From NCBI RefSeq assembly GCF_900156205.1, contig NZ_FTNA01000021.1:1-64000 (forward strand): a DNA stretch of 64,000 nucleotides, in the 5' to 3' direction. This document shows positions 23,398 through 32,294 of the stretch, piece after piece. This stretch comes from Leptospira interrogans. GTDB lineage: Bacteria > Spirochaetota > Leptospiria > Leptospirales > Leptospiraceae. The notes under the pieces were generated by a model. The model searched no databases. It was given only the letters and a program-made list of their open reading frames with translations, and was not told where the DNA came from. The translations under genes were made by a program, and so were the position numbers. Position 1 is the first letter of the stretch; each line of letters starts with the position of its first letter.

Positions 23398-23546
23398 GCG
23401 ATCCAAGTAGGAATTGGAGGAAAAGTCGAAAGAATTTTTGGAACGAAGAACGGAGATCTACGAAAATTCTGAAAGAGTTTATTTTTAGGATCGGTGTATA
23501 TCACTGGAAGAATTCGTTCCAACAAAATTAATCCACCACCGAAACC

Positions 23547-23609
23547 TATTTCAATTTAGGAATCGTATATTCCCGCACCGGAAATAAAAAGCAGGCGATC
23601 GAAAGTTAA
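23547..23609 (+). pseudogene. TPR-motif relic
   Basis: A 20-codon stretch reads YFNLGIVYSRTGNKKQAIES then TAA, which is one near-canonical tetratricopeptide repeat. No start or further repeats are intact. Probably the tail of a dead TPR gene. Confidence 0.4.
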
Positions 23610-23714
23610 TCAGAAGCCAAAAGCCGCTCCCACGAATCGCAACAAGACGCAAGAGCGAAAACAGAAGAGCGGAAGAAAATATTACTGATAGGGAAAAATA
23701 TTGAGTTAGAAATC

Positions 23715-23757
23715 GGTCCCGGCTCAGCTTTTTTGTAAGAAAAAACCGGCCGGGGCC
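23715..23757 (-). terminator. GC-rich inverted repeat, possible terminator of the RRM relic
   Basis: GGTCCCGGC (23715-23723) pairs with GCCGGGGCC (23749-23757) with one G-T pair. An inner TTTTTT/AAAAAA pair lies inside. It lies just after the stop of the RRM fragment on the minus strand, but there is no T-run after the outer stem. Confidence 0.5.
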
Positions 23758-23762
23758 TTAGA

Positions 23763-23909
23763 TTAGAATCTGTCGTTTTTCGGTTTTGTTACGTTTACTT
23801 TTAGGTTACGAGTGAGGACATTTTTACCGTCCAAATCCTTGATCGCCTTTTTTTGGTTCGGCATTTCTATAAAGCCGAAACCCTCGAACTTTCCGGAAAA
23901 ATAACGGTT
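23763..23909 (-). pseudogene. RRM RNA-binding protein, C-terminal fragment
   Basis: Minus-strand frame reads FEGFGFIEMPNQKKAI, KDLDGKNVLTRNLKVN and a short basic tail, ending at a TAA. GFGFIEM is RNP1, so this is the C-terminal half of a bacterial single-RRM protein. It has no start; its upstream part is replaced by a WG-repeat fragment at about 23900. Broken by rearrangement. Confidence 0.65.
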
Positions 23910-23973
23910 CCGACCAAGTTTAAATCTATCGGAAATTTTTCTGGAGGTTTATCCAACGCACTCACAAATAAAT
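23900..23973 (+). pseudogene. WG-repeat gene fragment
   Basis: Closely matches part of the WG-repeat gene at about 19252-19323 (shared runs such as GGAAATTTTTC and GCACTCACAAATAAAT). Only about one repeat is present and it ends at TAA. It marks a past duplication or recombination with the 18.5-20.6 kb gene or a paralogue. Confidence 0.65.
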
Positions 23974-23999
23974 AATGAAATTTTAACCGGAAAAATTAC

Positions 24000-25427
24000 T
24001 CAAGGACCATCACTGACACAGCGTAAATAAGTTTGGGTGCTCAAAGTGGTGGTGCTGATTGTAGCATCTTTAAAGTTAACTTTAAACACTTGTGCATGTG
24101 GAATGGAATTGCTCGTAATATATTGTGATACGGCTGGAGTATTCGGAAAAGCAACCGGATCAATTTTCGCGCCTGTCGAAGAAGAAGAAAAATCCAATAA
24201 ACTCCTCAACTCGTGAACGTTAGGAAGCCTCCAAGCACGATCCGCTAAATTCAAACTTTGGCATGTATATAAAGCCGAAACAAAATTATGAATAGTCGCA
24301 CTTCCTAAAGTACAATCGGGAGAATTAGGCGACCAGATCTGTCCAACGGAACACTTCTGCCAAACTAAATTGGTTCTATCGTCTCGAACCGCTCCATTAT
24401 TTAAATCGGAGTAAATTTGATCAGGCATTCTACCACCAGAAACACAACGAACATTCATATTTGAAGAAACCGACTTATCCGTAGAAGTGTTAAGTCCAAA
24501 ATCAAAACGAAATCCCCAAGCTTCGTTCGTATTGAATGCGTTTGTTGTATTTGACCAAAGTTGTACATCTCCTAGAGGAAACTCACTTAAATTGATATAC
24601 GCTGCGGTGGGAGTTTTATAAGTACTGAGAGTCATCAACTCTTCAATTTCAGGAAGTCTCCAACCTTGAATACCAGCATATCCCAGCCCCGCATTCATCT
24701 GATTTAGATTGGTACAATAAGAAACTGCAAATGATTGAGTATAATTATAAGGCATGGAACAAACAGTGCTACTTCCACCAACAGGGCAATATCTCCAAAT
24801 CAAACCAGTTTGCCGATCAAAAGTCACAGGCTGTGGAGTATAACCTGGCATAATTACATTGGATTGAAAATTGGCAGGAACCCCCGTAGAATAATCCGCA
24901 TCCTGACCAGGATCATCAAAACAAGATGAATAACAACTAGTCTGTCCCGAATCCGTTAGACGAAATATAGGAAGAGCTTGAACCGTATAATCTCGAAAAC
25001 TTTCATCACTTGCAATTACTCTATAAATCAACGGAGAAGAGAAATCATTTATTGTCTGTCCACTGGATTGAGGAACACCGTTTACCTCTACTCTTACTCC
25101 CGTGGTTACGAAAGTAGCTTTTAAACGAGACACCGCCCCAAATGGAACCAAAATCGCAATTCTATTTTCGGAGACTTCTCCTACAAAATCGGTGACAAAA
25201 AAATGATCTGTGGCTTGAAAACTAAAAGAAGTAATTTCCTTTGGTTCTCCGGAAATAACTGGAGAATCGTTCTGGTTTTGATTTTCCGTTAACAAGGCCT
25301 CCATACTACCTTGAAAAAGAAGACCAGCCGCTGAAGAAGAGTCTATACTGATCCGATCGGCTTGAGAACAATATACAAAGAACGATGTTACTGCGAACAT
25401 CAAAGATAAGCAGAGACGCCGATTCAT
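24000..25427 (-). CDS. DUF1566-domain lipoprotein
   Basis: 475 residues. Signal peptide with lipobox Cys20 (FFVYCS). Residues about 60-155 are an Ig-like DUF5018-type region ([13 protein letters not shown]...IAILVPFGA). Two DUF1566 domains follow, each with [17 protein letters not shown] and a [10 protein letters not shown] or [10 protein letters not shown] block, ending VRCVSGG and LRCVSDG. DUF1566 proteins are common in Leptospira envelopes; the role is unknown. An AAGGAA lies 13 nt before the ATG. Confidence 0.85.
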   Translation of the reverse strand: MNRRLCLSLMFAVTSFFVYCSQADRISIDSSSAAGLLFQGSMEALLTENQNQNDSPVISGEPKEITSFSFQATDHFFVTDFVGEVSENRIAILVPFGAVSRLKATFVTTGVRVEVNGVPQSSGQTINDFSSPLIYRVIASDESFRDYTVQALPIFRLTDSGQTSCYSSCFDDPGQDADYSTGVPANFQSNVIMPGYTPQPVTFDRQTGLIWRYCPVGGSSTVCSMPYNYTQSFAVSYCTNLNQMNAGLGYAGIQGWRLPEIEELMTLSTYKTPTAAYINLSEFPLGDVQLWSNTTNAFNTNEAWGFRFDFGLNTSTDKSVSSNMNVRCVSGGRMPDQIYSDLNNGAVRDDRTNLVWQKCSVGQIWSPNSPDCTLGSATIHNFVSALYTCQSLNLADRAWRLPNVHELRSLLDFSSSSTGAKIDPVAFPNTPAVSQYITSNSIPHAQVFKVNFKDATISTTTLSTQTYLRCVSDGP

Positions 25428-25792
25428 AAAAAGATCATTTTCCTTTAATAAGAAAACTATAATTGGTATTCCAAAATAAATCCTATCAAGTTATAAGCTA
25501 ATCAATGAAAGAATTCGAATCTATAAGAATCAAATAGGCATTTTTTTACAGAAAACGAACACAAATTTAGATCCGAGATTTTTAAATTTCCGAAACTACC
25601 GCCTGGTCCATTTTCCAATTCGTTTTTGATAAAAATCCGTAAAAAACTCAAAAACATTCAACCGTCTTTAAAGTTATGTTTCATCATAAAATTGTATCTT
25701 TCCTGTTTTATTTTGTAAGTCTTGCGAAAAGAAACTTTCCCAAAAAAGTTTTAGATTCTTTTTAAAATTTATTTTCGATCCATGGAGTAAAT
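25428..25792. other. Intergenic region between divergent genes
   Basis: 365 nt holding the promoters of the DUF1566 lipoprotein and ppnP. No repeat copy, RNA gene or operator was recognised. Confidence 0.5.
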
Positions 25793-26113
25793 ATGTCACA
25801 GTTTGAAAACGTAACGATTATAAAAAAAGCGAATGTATATTACGATGGTAAGGTGACAAGTAGAAGCATCTTGTTCCAAGACGGTAGTAAAAAGACCCTT
25901 GGAATTTTAATGCCAGGTCAATACGACTTTGGAACAGACGAAAAAGAGATTATGGAAATTTTAGACGGTGAGCTTTTAGTGAAACTACCAGGACAAGAAG
26001 TTTGGTCAGAAATCAAAGGTGGTCAAAGTTTTGAAGTTCCCGCAAAATCCAGATTTCAAATGGATGTTAAAAAAATTAGCGACTATTGTTGTTCCTACAT
26101 TCAAAATTCCTAA
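25793..26113 (+). CDS. ppnP: Pyrimidine/purine nucleoside phosphorylase PpnP (DUF1255)
   Basis: 106 residues, full length for this small cupin-fold family. Diagnostic segments are [43 protein letters not shown] and [13 protein letters not shown]. Family members phosphorolyse several nucleosides to base plus ribose-1-phosphate. GGAG lies 6 nt before the ATG. Apparently monocistronic. Confidence 0.93.
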   Translation: MSQFENVTIIKKANVYYDGKVTSRSILFQDGSKKTLGILMPGQYDFGTDEKEIMEILDGELLVKLPGQEVWSEIKGGQSFEVPAKSRFQMDVKKISDYCCSYIQNS

Positions 26114-26226
26114 TTCTGAAAACAAAAACGTTTCCATTCTAATTTAGTAGTTAACTCAAATTCGATGTAATAAAATCTTGAAGAATAAAAACTCAATGTT
26201 GCTCTCAGAACTCAAACGCATCACTC

Positions 26227-26404
26227 TTACTACTCGGACGCATGAATAGAATACTTGAGTTAGATTGTTTCAAAAATTTGAATATTTTGGCCCTGCTTTT
26301 AAATGCCATAATCTCGAATTTGCGGCATTCTTTAAGTACCGCTATTTTTTTCGTAAATTCGGCCGTTAATAACTTGGTACTATTTTCATGCGTCCGCGTA
26401 GTAA
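26227..26404. mobile_element. 178-bp inverted-repeat element (MITE-like family 2)
   Basis: The left end TTACTACTCGGACGCATGAA and the right end, read on the minus strand, TTACTACGCGGACGCATGAA match with one mismatch. Similarity continues for about 36 bp. Single-ended relatives occur near 21010-21030 and 40625-40645. No ORF of quality inside. Confidence 0.6.
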
Positions 26405-26612
26405 ATGCCAAATCTACTACCCGTATTTGTTGAGTTCAAAGTGTAATCCGCTGAACTTCATGATCCTTTAATTCGATAAAACTCTCTCTATGGATCGATC
26501 GCTCATGAAGTGTATTTTTACATTGTTATATCGAGTTTGCGTGAGTTCAGGGTAAAGAACCCATGATTCTGAAAAAAGTTGGAATCCGAACTTTACAGTT
26601 CAATTCCTGAAA

Positions 26613-26747
26613 TGTGGGAACTACTACTCATTTCTATTTAAAGCTTGTCCCAAAACCGTCCAATGTGGGAACTACTACGAAAATTTGATGATATTAGAAT
26701 TGCTCGAAAGTTCGCAAAATGCGACTTAATTTGTAGGAACTACTACA
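26613..26747. repeat. Palindromic repeat cluster (3 copies)
   Basis: Copies at 26613-26628 (TGTGGGAACTACTACT), 26664-26679 (TGTGGGAACTACTACG) and 26732-26747 (TGTAGGAACTACTACA). Spacing here is 51 and 68 bp. Confidence 0.75.
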
Positions 26748-26952
26748 TTTTATTAAAAATTTCTAAAGGGTCATCACGTAAAATTTTTTGAGGTTTTGAG
26801 ACAAACTCTTAGAATTTATACAATTCCCGCCTGCCTGAGTTTGAGAAATCACATGAATGATCCTAAATAATCTTAGAACGTGGGAACTATACAAAAATCA
26901 AATTCTAAAAAGATAATTACAAAATGATAAACGGTTTCTAAGCGACAGTTTC

Positions 26953-27055
26953 TGTGGGAACTCTCACAAAACTTAGATTTGTCTATAAAATGATGTGGGA
27001 ACTCTCACCAATTACGGCTTTACAAACAAATTCTTAAATTGTAGGAACTACTACT
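26953..27055. repeat. Palindromic repeat cluster (3 copies, 41/46-bp period)
   Basis: TGTGGGAACTCTCACA (26953-26968), TGTGGGAACTCTCACC (26994-27009) and TGTAGGAACTACTACT (27040-27055). The spacer CGGCTTTACAAACAAATTCT is shared with the 45-kb cluster. A further inverted copy, TGTGAGAGTTCCCACA, is at 27211-27226. Confidence 0.8.
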
Positions 27056-27509
27056 TTTAGAAAATTTTTTCTTAGGTCGAACTCATATTAAAATGGAATT
27101 TAAGTTTTGATGATGGTCGCAAAACTGCAAAAATTTAATTGGACGATGATTCTTTTTATATATCCTAATAGTTCCAACAATTTTCAAAGCTTAACTGTAA
27201 ACCCACGATCTGTGAGAGTTCCCACATCTATTTTTTACGAAAAAATTGCCTAGGAATCAAACGGATTTCTCCACGAATTCACGTTAGTTAGAAAAAAGAT
27301 TTATAAATAAAAATCATATTCTAAAACACTCAAATAATCTCCCGCCAAGTCCTTCAATATTAGTTTCCACAGATTCGATCTCTTTGCATCTACGAAATAG
27401 TTTTATTCATTCGTTTAAATGAAGAAATTCATTTTTTAAAAATTCTTTCTAAGGAGATTGAGATCGATTCTTTTAAATATAAAATTAAAAATACTTTATT
27501 ATACAGAAA

Positions 27510-28373
27510 TCAGTAATTATTTTTTTGTTCTAATCTTTTTTGTGCGGCCCTAAGTTCAGCATCTGCAATCCTTAAAGTCCATTCGGGAAAATGTCTCGCT
27601 AAAAAATATTGAAGCCAAGAATCCCAGGTAGCGTAACCTAAAAATTTCTTTTTAGGAAACCAATTCATAAATGAGTTCACTACTTTTCCTACGGAATGAA
27701 CCGAATTGATCGCTGAACCCATTTCCATTTCTTTTACGAGTTCTGGTTTATCCCGATTTTCTTTTTCTAAACCGGGAGTATCCGTAGTAGGAGGAAGAAA
27801 AACTTTTACTCTAACTCCGTGAAACATCATTTCTTGTCGCAAAGATTGTGCAAAACCAATAATCGCAAACTTACTAGCAGAATACGCTCCGTAACCGTAA
27901 ATAGAAAACGTAGCAAGCATGGAAGAAACAAGAACAATATCTCCAAAACCTTGTTTAAGAAAATGAGCGTGAAAGGCACGAACGAAGTTCACATGTCCAA
28001 AAAAATTCACCTCCATCAGTGTTCTAAAATCCGATTCGCTTAAATCCTCAACCTTACCCACTTTCGCATAACCACTGTTACATATTAGAAGGTCTAGACC
28101 TCTTAAAATTTTGAGAACCTTCTTTGCGACCTTTTGAATTTGCAAAACGTTAGAAACATCCGCGACTACAAAATCAAAAATCGCGTTTTTAAAACCGATC
28201 GTTCTTAATTCGGTAACAGTTGTTTCCAAAGCTTTTTTATTTCTAGCAGCAATAACTACGTTTGCCCCTTGTTTTGCAAACTCCAGTGCAAGTCCTTTTC
28301 CAATTCCAGCCGAACCGCCAATAATAAAAACGTTTCTACCTTCAAATCTCAAATGATTTGATTTCATATTCAA
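27510..28373 (-). CDS. Short-chain dehydrogenase, 3-ketodihydrosphingosine reductase-like
   Basis: 287 residues. Classical SDR: cofactor loop G19-G-S-A-G-I-G-K-G27, an N99 in CNSGY (NAG-like), catalytic S150/S151, Y164 and K168 (YSASK). The segment PPTTDTPGLEKENRDKP is typical of 3-ketodihydrosphingosine reductases (FVT-1 type), which reduce a long-chain keto-amine. It follows the ABC permease gene by 3 nt, so it is in an operon with a two-component ABC exporter. The actual substrate, perhaps a lipid, is inferred only. Confidence 0.82.
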   Translation of the reverse strand: MNMKSNHLRFEGRNVFIIGGSAGIGKGLALEFAKQGANVVIAARNKKALETTVTELRTIGFKNAIFDFVVADVSNVLQIQKVAKKVLKILRGLDLLICNSGYAKVGKVEDLSESDFRTLMEVNFFGHVNFVRAFHAHFLKQGFGDIVLVSSMLATFSIYGYGAYSASKFAIIGFAQSLRQEMMFHGVRVKVFLPPTTDTPGLEKENRDKPELVKEMEMGSAINSVHSVGKVVNSFMNWFPKKKFLGYATWDSWLQYFLARHFPEWTLRIADAELRAAQKRLEQKNNY

Positions 28374-28376
28374 AAT

Positions 28377-29138
28377 TTATTTTTTAATTTTGTAACCGGT
28401 TTTAAAAATCATCCAAACCAGACACAAACAAATCGAAAGAAAAACAAAAACCATCGTAAGACTTACTCCCACGCTTACGTCAGAAATCTCGTAAAAACTC
28501 CAACGAAATCCGCTCACTAAATAAAGAAACGGATTAAAAAAAGTTACCTTTTGCCAAAAAGGAGGAAGCATATTCGCAGAATAAAAACTTCCACCTAAAA
28601 ATACTAAAGGAGTTATGATGAGTAAAGGAATCACTTGCAATTTTTCGAAACTATCCGCCCAAATCCCTATGATAAATCCGAACAAACTAAAAGAAATTGA
28701 AGTTAAAAGAAGAAAAAGAATCATCACAAACGGATGTGCAATTTTAATCGGAACAAATAAAGAAGCAGTGGCAAGCATAATCGTTCCCAAGATCACTGAT
28801 TTTGTAGCCGCAGCGCCCACAAAACCAATTACTATCTCTATCATAGAAATCGGCGCCGCTAAAATTTCATAAATTGTCCCTGTAAACTTAGGAAAATAAA
28901 TTCCAAAAGAAGAATTAGAAATACTCTCTGTCAATAAAGACAACATAATTAAACCAGGAACGATAAACGAACCATAACCTACTCCATCCACTTCTTGGAT
29001 TCTAGAACCAATTGCAGAACCGAAAACAACGAAGTACAAGGAAGTAGAAATAACGGGAGAAGCAATACTTTGAAAAAGTGTTCTCCACGTTCTGGACATT
29101 TCAAAAATATAAATGGATTTGATCGCGTATAGATTCAT
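28377..29138 (-). CDS. ABC-2 type exporter permease
   Basis: 253 residues with six hydrophobic helices and the ABC-2 layout ([24 protein letters not shown], then [36 protein letters not shown]). It overlaps the ATPase stop by 4 nt (ATGA). With the ATPase it would export a drug-like or lipid substrate across the inner membrane. The substrate is unknown. Confidence 0.9.
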   Translation of the reverse strand: MNLYAIKSIYIFEMSRTWRTLFQSIASPVISTSLYFVVFGSAIGSRIQEVDGVGYGSFIVPGLIMLSLLTESISNSSFGIYFPKFTGTIYEILAAPISMIEIVIGFVGAAATKSVILGTIMLATASLFVPIKIAHPFVMILFLLLTSISFSLFGFIIGIWADSFEKLQVIPLLIITPLVFLGGSFYSANMLPPFWQKVTFFNPFLYLVSGFRWSFYEISDVSVGVSLTMVFVFLSICLCLVWMIFKTGYKIKK

Positions 29139-30070
29139 TTTGATACCAACTGAACGAATATTTCTTCCAAAGAACTTTGAGTAGTATTTAAATCTTTGAA
29201 ATCAATTTTAGCTTTTTTTAAATCTTGAAGAAGAGTGGAAATTCCGGTCTGTGCTCCGTGAGAATCATATGTATAAAGAAGTTGTTTACCATTTCCAATA
29301 ATCTCCAGTCCCTTTGATTTTAAGGTCGCTGGAATTTTTTTTAAGGTTCGACTTAAATCGATCGTGAGCTGTTTTTTTCCCAGCTTTTGCATAAGTTCTT
29401 TTTTATCTTCTACGAGAATCAACTCTCCCTTGTTAATCACTCCAATACGATCTGCAATCTCTTCTGCCTCTTCTATATAGTGTGTAGTCAGAATGATAGT
29501 GACTCCGTTTTCCCGTAGATTACGAACTATATTCCACATATCTTTTCTAAGTTCTACGTCCACTCCCGCGGTTGGCTCATCTAAAAATAAAATTCTAGGC
29601 TCATGAGAAAGTGCCTTTGCAATCAAAACTCTACGTTTCATCCCTCCAGAAAGTGTAAGTATCATCTGATCTTTCTTATCCCAAAGAGAAAGTGATTTTA
29701 AAAGTTTCTCAATATAATCAGGATTAGGTGATTTTCCATACAAACCTCTCGTAAAACTTACAGTAGCCCATACAGATTCGAACGCGTGAACACTGAGTTC
29801 CTGAGGAACAAGACCGATTTGAGATCTGGTAAATCTAAAATCTTGTAAAATGTCTTTTCCAGAAACATGAACAAAACCTTGGCTTGGATTTACAATTCCA
29901 CAAATGATCGAAATTAAAGTCGTTTTACCCGCTCCGTTTGGACCAAGTAGAGCTATAATTTCTCCTTCTTGGATTTCCAAAGAAACGTCTTTTAACGCTT
30001 GAAATCCGTTTGCATAATATTTGGAAAGACGATTTACGGATACAATAGGCGATTTCATTTTCGGTTTCAT
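29135..30070 (-). CDS. ABC exporter ATP-binding protein
   Basis: 311 residues from ATG 30070, chosen because AAGGAAG lies 4 nt upstream; an in-frame extension to 30127 lacks this. Walker [11 protein letters not shown]-loop LVPQELS, signature LSGGMKRR, Walker [13 protein letters not shown] and the switch His in LTTHYIEE are all present. The C-terminal part (about 220-311) resembles the tail of DrrA/NodI-type ATPases. First gene of the exporter-SDR operon. Confidence 0.92.
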   Translation of the reverse strand: MKPKMKSPIVSVNRLSKYYANGFQALKDVSLEIQEGEIIALLGPNGAGKTTLISIICGIVNPSQGFVHVSGKDILQDFRFTRSQIGLVPQELSVHAFESVWATVSFTRGLYGKSPNPDYIEKLLKSLSLWDKKDQMILTLSGGMKRRVLIAKALSHEPRILFLDEPTAGVDVELRKDMWNIVRNLRENGVTIILTTHYIEEAEEIADRIGVINKGELILVEDKKELMQKLGKKQLTIDLSRTLKKIPATLKSKGLEIIGNGKQLLYTYDSHGAQTGISTLLQDLKKAKIDFKDLNTTQSSLEEIFVQLVSK

Positions 30071-30440
30071 ATTCTTCCTTATATACGAACGTCTTCGAAT
30101 CGAATCGATAGAAAGTCCAAAATACACAAAACATTTTCTTCGTACAGCATGATTTTGTTTTTTTGAATCGATTTTTATACTCTACTTGAAACTTAAAATT
30201 GATTTATAGCGCCTTGGCGAATTTGAACACAATTCGTAAAACAAACAATAAAAATCTACGCATAAAAGTCGCCAAGAGTTTGAACTTTCAGAAAATTGAA
30301 GTTTTTTAAAAAATAGAAATCAATTATATTCTAATTTACTCACAACCCATCTCAAAAAACCTAATTGTACTTTACCAAAAAGCTCAAACCTAGTAATTAA
30401 CGTCTTGCTTCTATTGGCATTACACTCAATTCATTTTAAT
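30071..30440. other. Intergenic region
   Basis: About 370 AT-rich nt containing the promoter of the ABC operon and the 3' end of the recCBD operon. No hairpin terminator, repeat or RNA gene recognised. Confidence 0.5.
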
Positions 30441-32294
30441 TTAAATTCTAAACCCAGTATTTCTATTTTGAAAATTGGCGATTCCAATTTCCCAGGTTTG
30501 CGGATTTCCAGCCAAGATCACTTGTTTTTTAGCTCTTGTAATTGCTGTATAAAGAACTTGACGATTGAGTAACCCATTAGATTTTTCCTCTTCTATAGAA
30601 TCTGGAAGATAAATTAGGATTGTATCATATTCTGATCCCTGACTTTTATGTACACTCATTACAAACGCAGGTTCATGCTCTGGAAGAGTGTCTAACGCAA
30701 ACTGAAAAAGTTTTCCTTCAATCGGAAACACCGCCCTAAGTTCTCCGGTAGATTCCGTTTTTAATACGATTCCAATATCTCCGTTAAAAAGTTTTCTACT
30801 TTTATCGTTTCGAGTAATTAAAATGGGAAGACCTACAAAATAAATTCCCTTGGAAAGTCGTTTGGCAAAAAAGTTCCCGCCCTTTCCAAAAAAAAGATTT
30901 TGAGCAGCCAAATTCATGATCTTTGTTTGAATCGCATCCACTCCCCAATAGCCACTCCTAAAAATCGTAAGACAACGAAATCGTTTTAGTTCCTCTTGAA
31001 ATTTTTGAATAAAATCTGGTTTATCAAAACAAAAAGAATCCTGAATTTTCCAAGAAGAGATTCTATCAATTTGAGGATAAAAAATTTCTTTCCAAAGTTT
31101 TTCAACTAACTCATCTCTAGAAAAATAATCGGAAGTGCTACTTTCAATATTTTGCAACCATACAACTTCACTTTTGTATAAAATATTCTCTTTAATTTGA
31201 TTCGTTTTTGGAAAACTTTCATCTATCTTAGTTCCTAAGTTTAGATTTTCAGGAGAATATTTTAAAATTTCTTCTGCGAGTGTGACTATCTTTGAAACTT
31301 CTCCGTTTGTATTTGGTTGCTGACGATTACTTTCTTCTAATTTAGAAACAAAATGAAATCGTTTAGATTCTAACACGGATAAAAAATCGCTTAACACGGC
31401 ACCTTTTTCTACAGAAGGAAGTTGATGTGGATCTCCAATCAATATAAACCGAAACGGAATGGTTCCTTCTTGAATCGTCTCATTTTTAGGAATTGAATTC
31501 CAAAGAGAAAGCATCAGATCTAAATCTACCATAGAAACTTCGTCCACGATAATTAGTCTATGTGGAAGGTATCTTTCTCGATTATAATAAAACCCACCTA
31601 ACGACTGTTTGTAGTTTAAAAGTCCGTGAATCGTTTGTCCTCTTAGAAATCCATTTTCGAGAGACGTGGAGATTTTTTTTAAATTTTCTTGAACCGATTC
31701 CGTTAACCTCTGAGCCGCCCTTCCAGTCGGTGCAACAAGTGCAATTTTTTCTGGAGAAGGAAGTTGCTTTAGTTCATTCAAAATTTGTAATAAAAACGCT
31801 ACTATGGTTGTTTTTCCAGTACCAGGTCCTCCACTTATAATTTGGAAAGAGGAGTTTAAACAAGAAAAGATTGTTTTTTTTTGATTTTTTTTCAGTGAAA
31901 AACTTTTCGATTCCAGATCCTTTAGAATTTTTTCAACTCGATCCGTATCCACATTAACCGAAACATCATTTTCGATTCTTTCTTTTAAAAGACGTTCCAA
32001 TTCAATTTTAGAACGATACGTTTTTTCAAAATACACCCATTCCGTATTTTCAAACCGATCTACGACAAGACCGGGGAGCTTTATTTTTAAAATTTTCTTC
32101 CATTCTTGTTTTACAGGAACACATAAACTTCCTTCCTGAGTAGCCTCCCAAATTGAATTCAATATTTCTAATATATAATTAGAGTCCTCTTCTGATACTT
32201 TTATTAATTTTTTCTTTTCGAATTCCGATGACTGAATCAGTTCTAAAATATCCGTCCTTAGTTTTTCAATAAAAATCAATTCGATTTCTCCCAT
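30441..32294 (-). CDS. recD: Exodeoxyribonuclease V alpha subunit RecD
   Basis: 617 residues, superfamily 1B helicase. Walker A GGPGTGKTT (155-163), Walker B VDEVSMVD, motif III GDPHQLPSVEKG, and C-terminal motifs MSVHKSQGSEYDT and LYTAITRAKKQV. It is the 5'-3' motor of RecBCD in double-strand break repair. Its ATG lies inside the end of recB (19-nt overlap), so it is translationally coupled. Last gene of the recC-recB-recD operon. Confidence 0.96.
   Translation of the reverse strand: MGEIELIFIEKLRTDILELIQSSEFEKKKLIKVSEEDSNYILEILNSIWEATQEGSLCVPVKQEWKKILKIKLPGLVVDRFENTEWVYFEKTYRSKIELERLLKERIENDVSVNVDTDRVEKILKDLESKSFSLKKNQKKTIFSCLNSSFQIISGGPGTGKTTIVAFLLQILNELKQLPSPEKIALVAPTGRAAQRLTESVQENLKKISTSLENGFLRGQTIHGLLNYKQSLGGFYYNRERYLPHRLIIVDEVSMVDLDLMLSLWNSIPKNETIQEGTIPFRFILIGDPHQLPSVEKGAVLSDFLSVLESKRFHFVSKLEESNRQQPNTNGEVSKIVTLAEEILKYSPENLNLGTKIDESFPKTNQIKENILYKSEVVWLQNIESSTSDYFSRDELVEKLWKEIFYPQIDRISSWKIQDSFCFDKPDFIQKFQEELKRFRCLTIFRSGYWGVDAIQTKIMNLAAQNLFFGKGGNFFAKRLSKGIYFVGLPILITRNDKSRKLFNGDIGIVLKTESTGELRAVFPIEGKLFQFALDTLPEHEPAFVMSVHKSQGSEYDTILIYLPDSIEEEKSNGLLNRQVLYTAITRAKKQVILAGNPQTWEIGIANFQNRNTGFRI

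Larger units (their letters stand above)
26114..27509. other. 1.4-kb repeat desert
   Basis: No supported gene. It contains a 178-bp inverted-repeat element (26227-26404), at least seven copies of the palindromic repeat, and a reversed copy of the unit found at 21325-21430 and 60105-60215. Confidence 0.7.

Noticed and set aside
26205..26433. Overlapping frames on both strands inside the 178-bp element
   Set aside because: Explained by the inverted-repeat structure; not coding-like.
26953..27055. CRISPR array
   Set aside because: The repeated part is short and degenerate, the spacers share sequence with each other and with other loci, and no cas gene is present.
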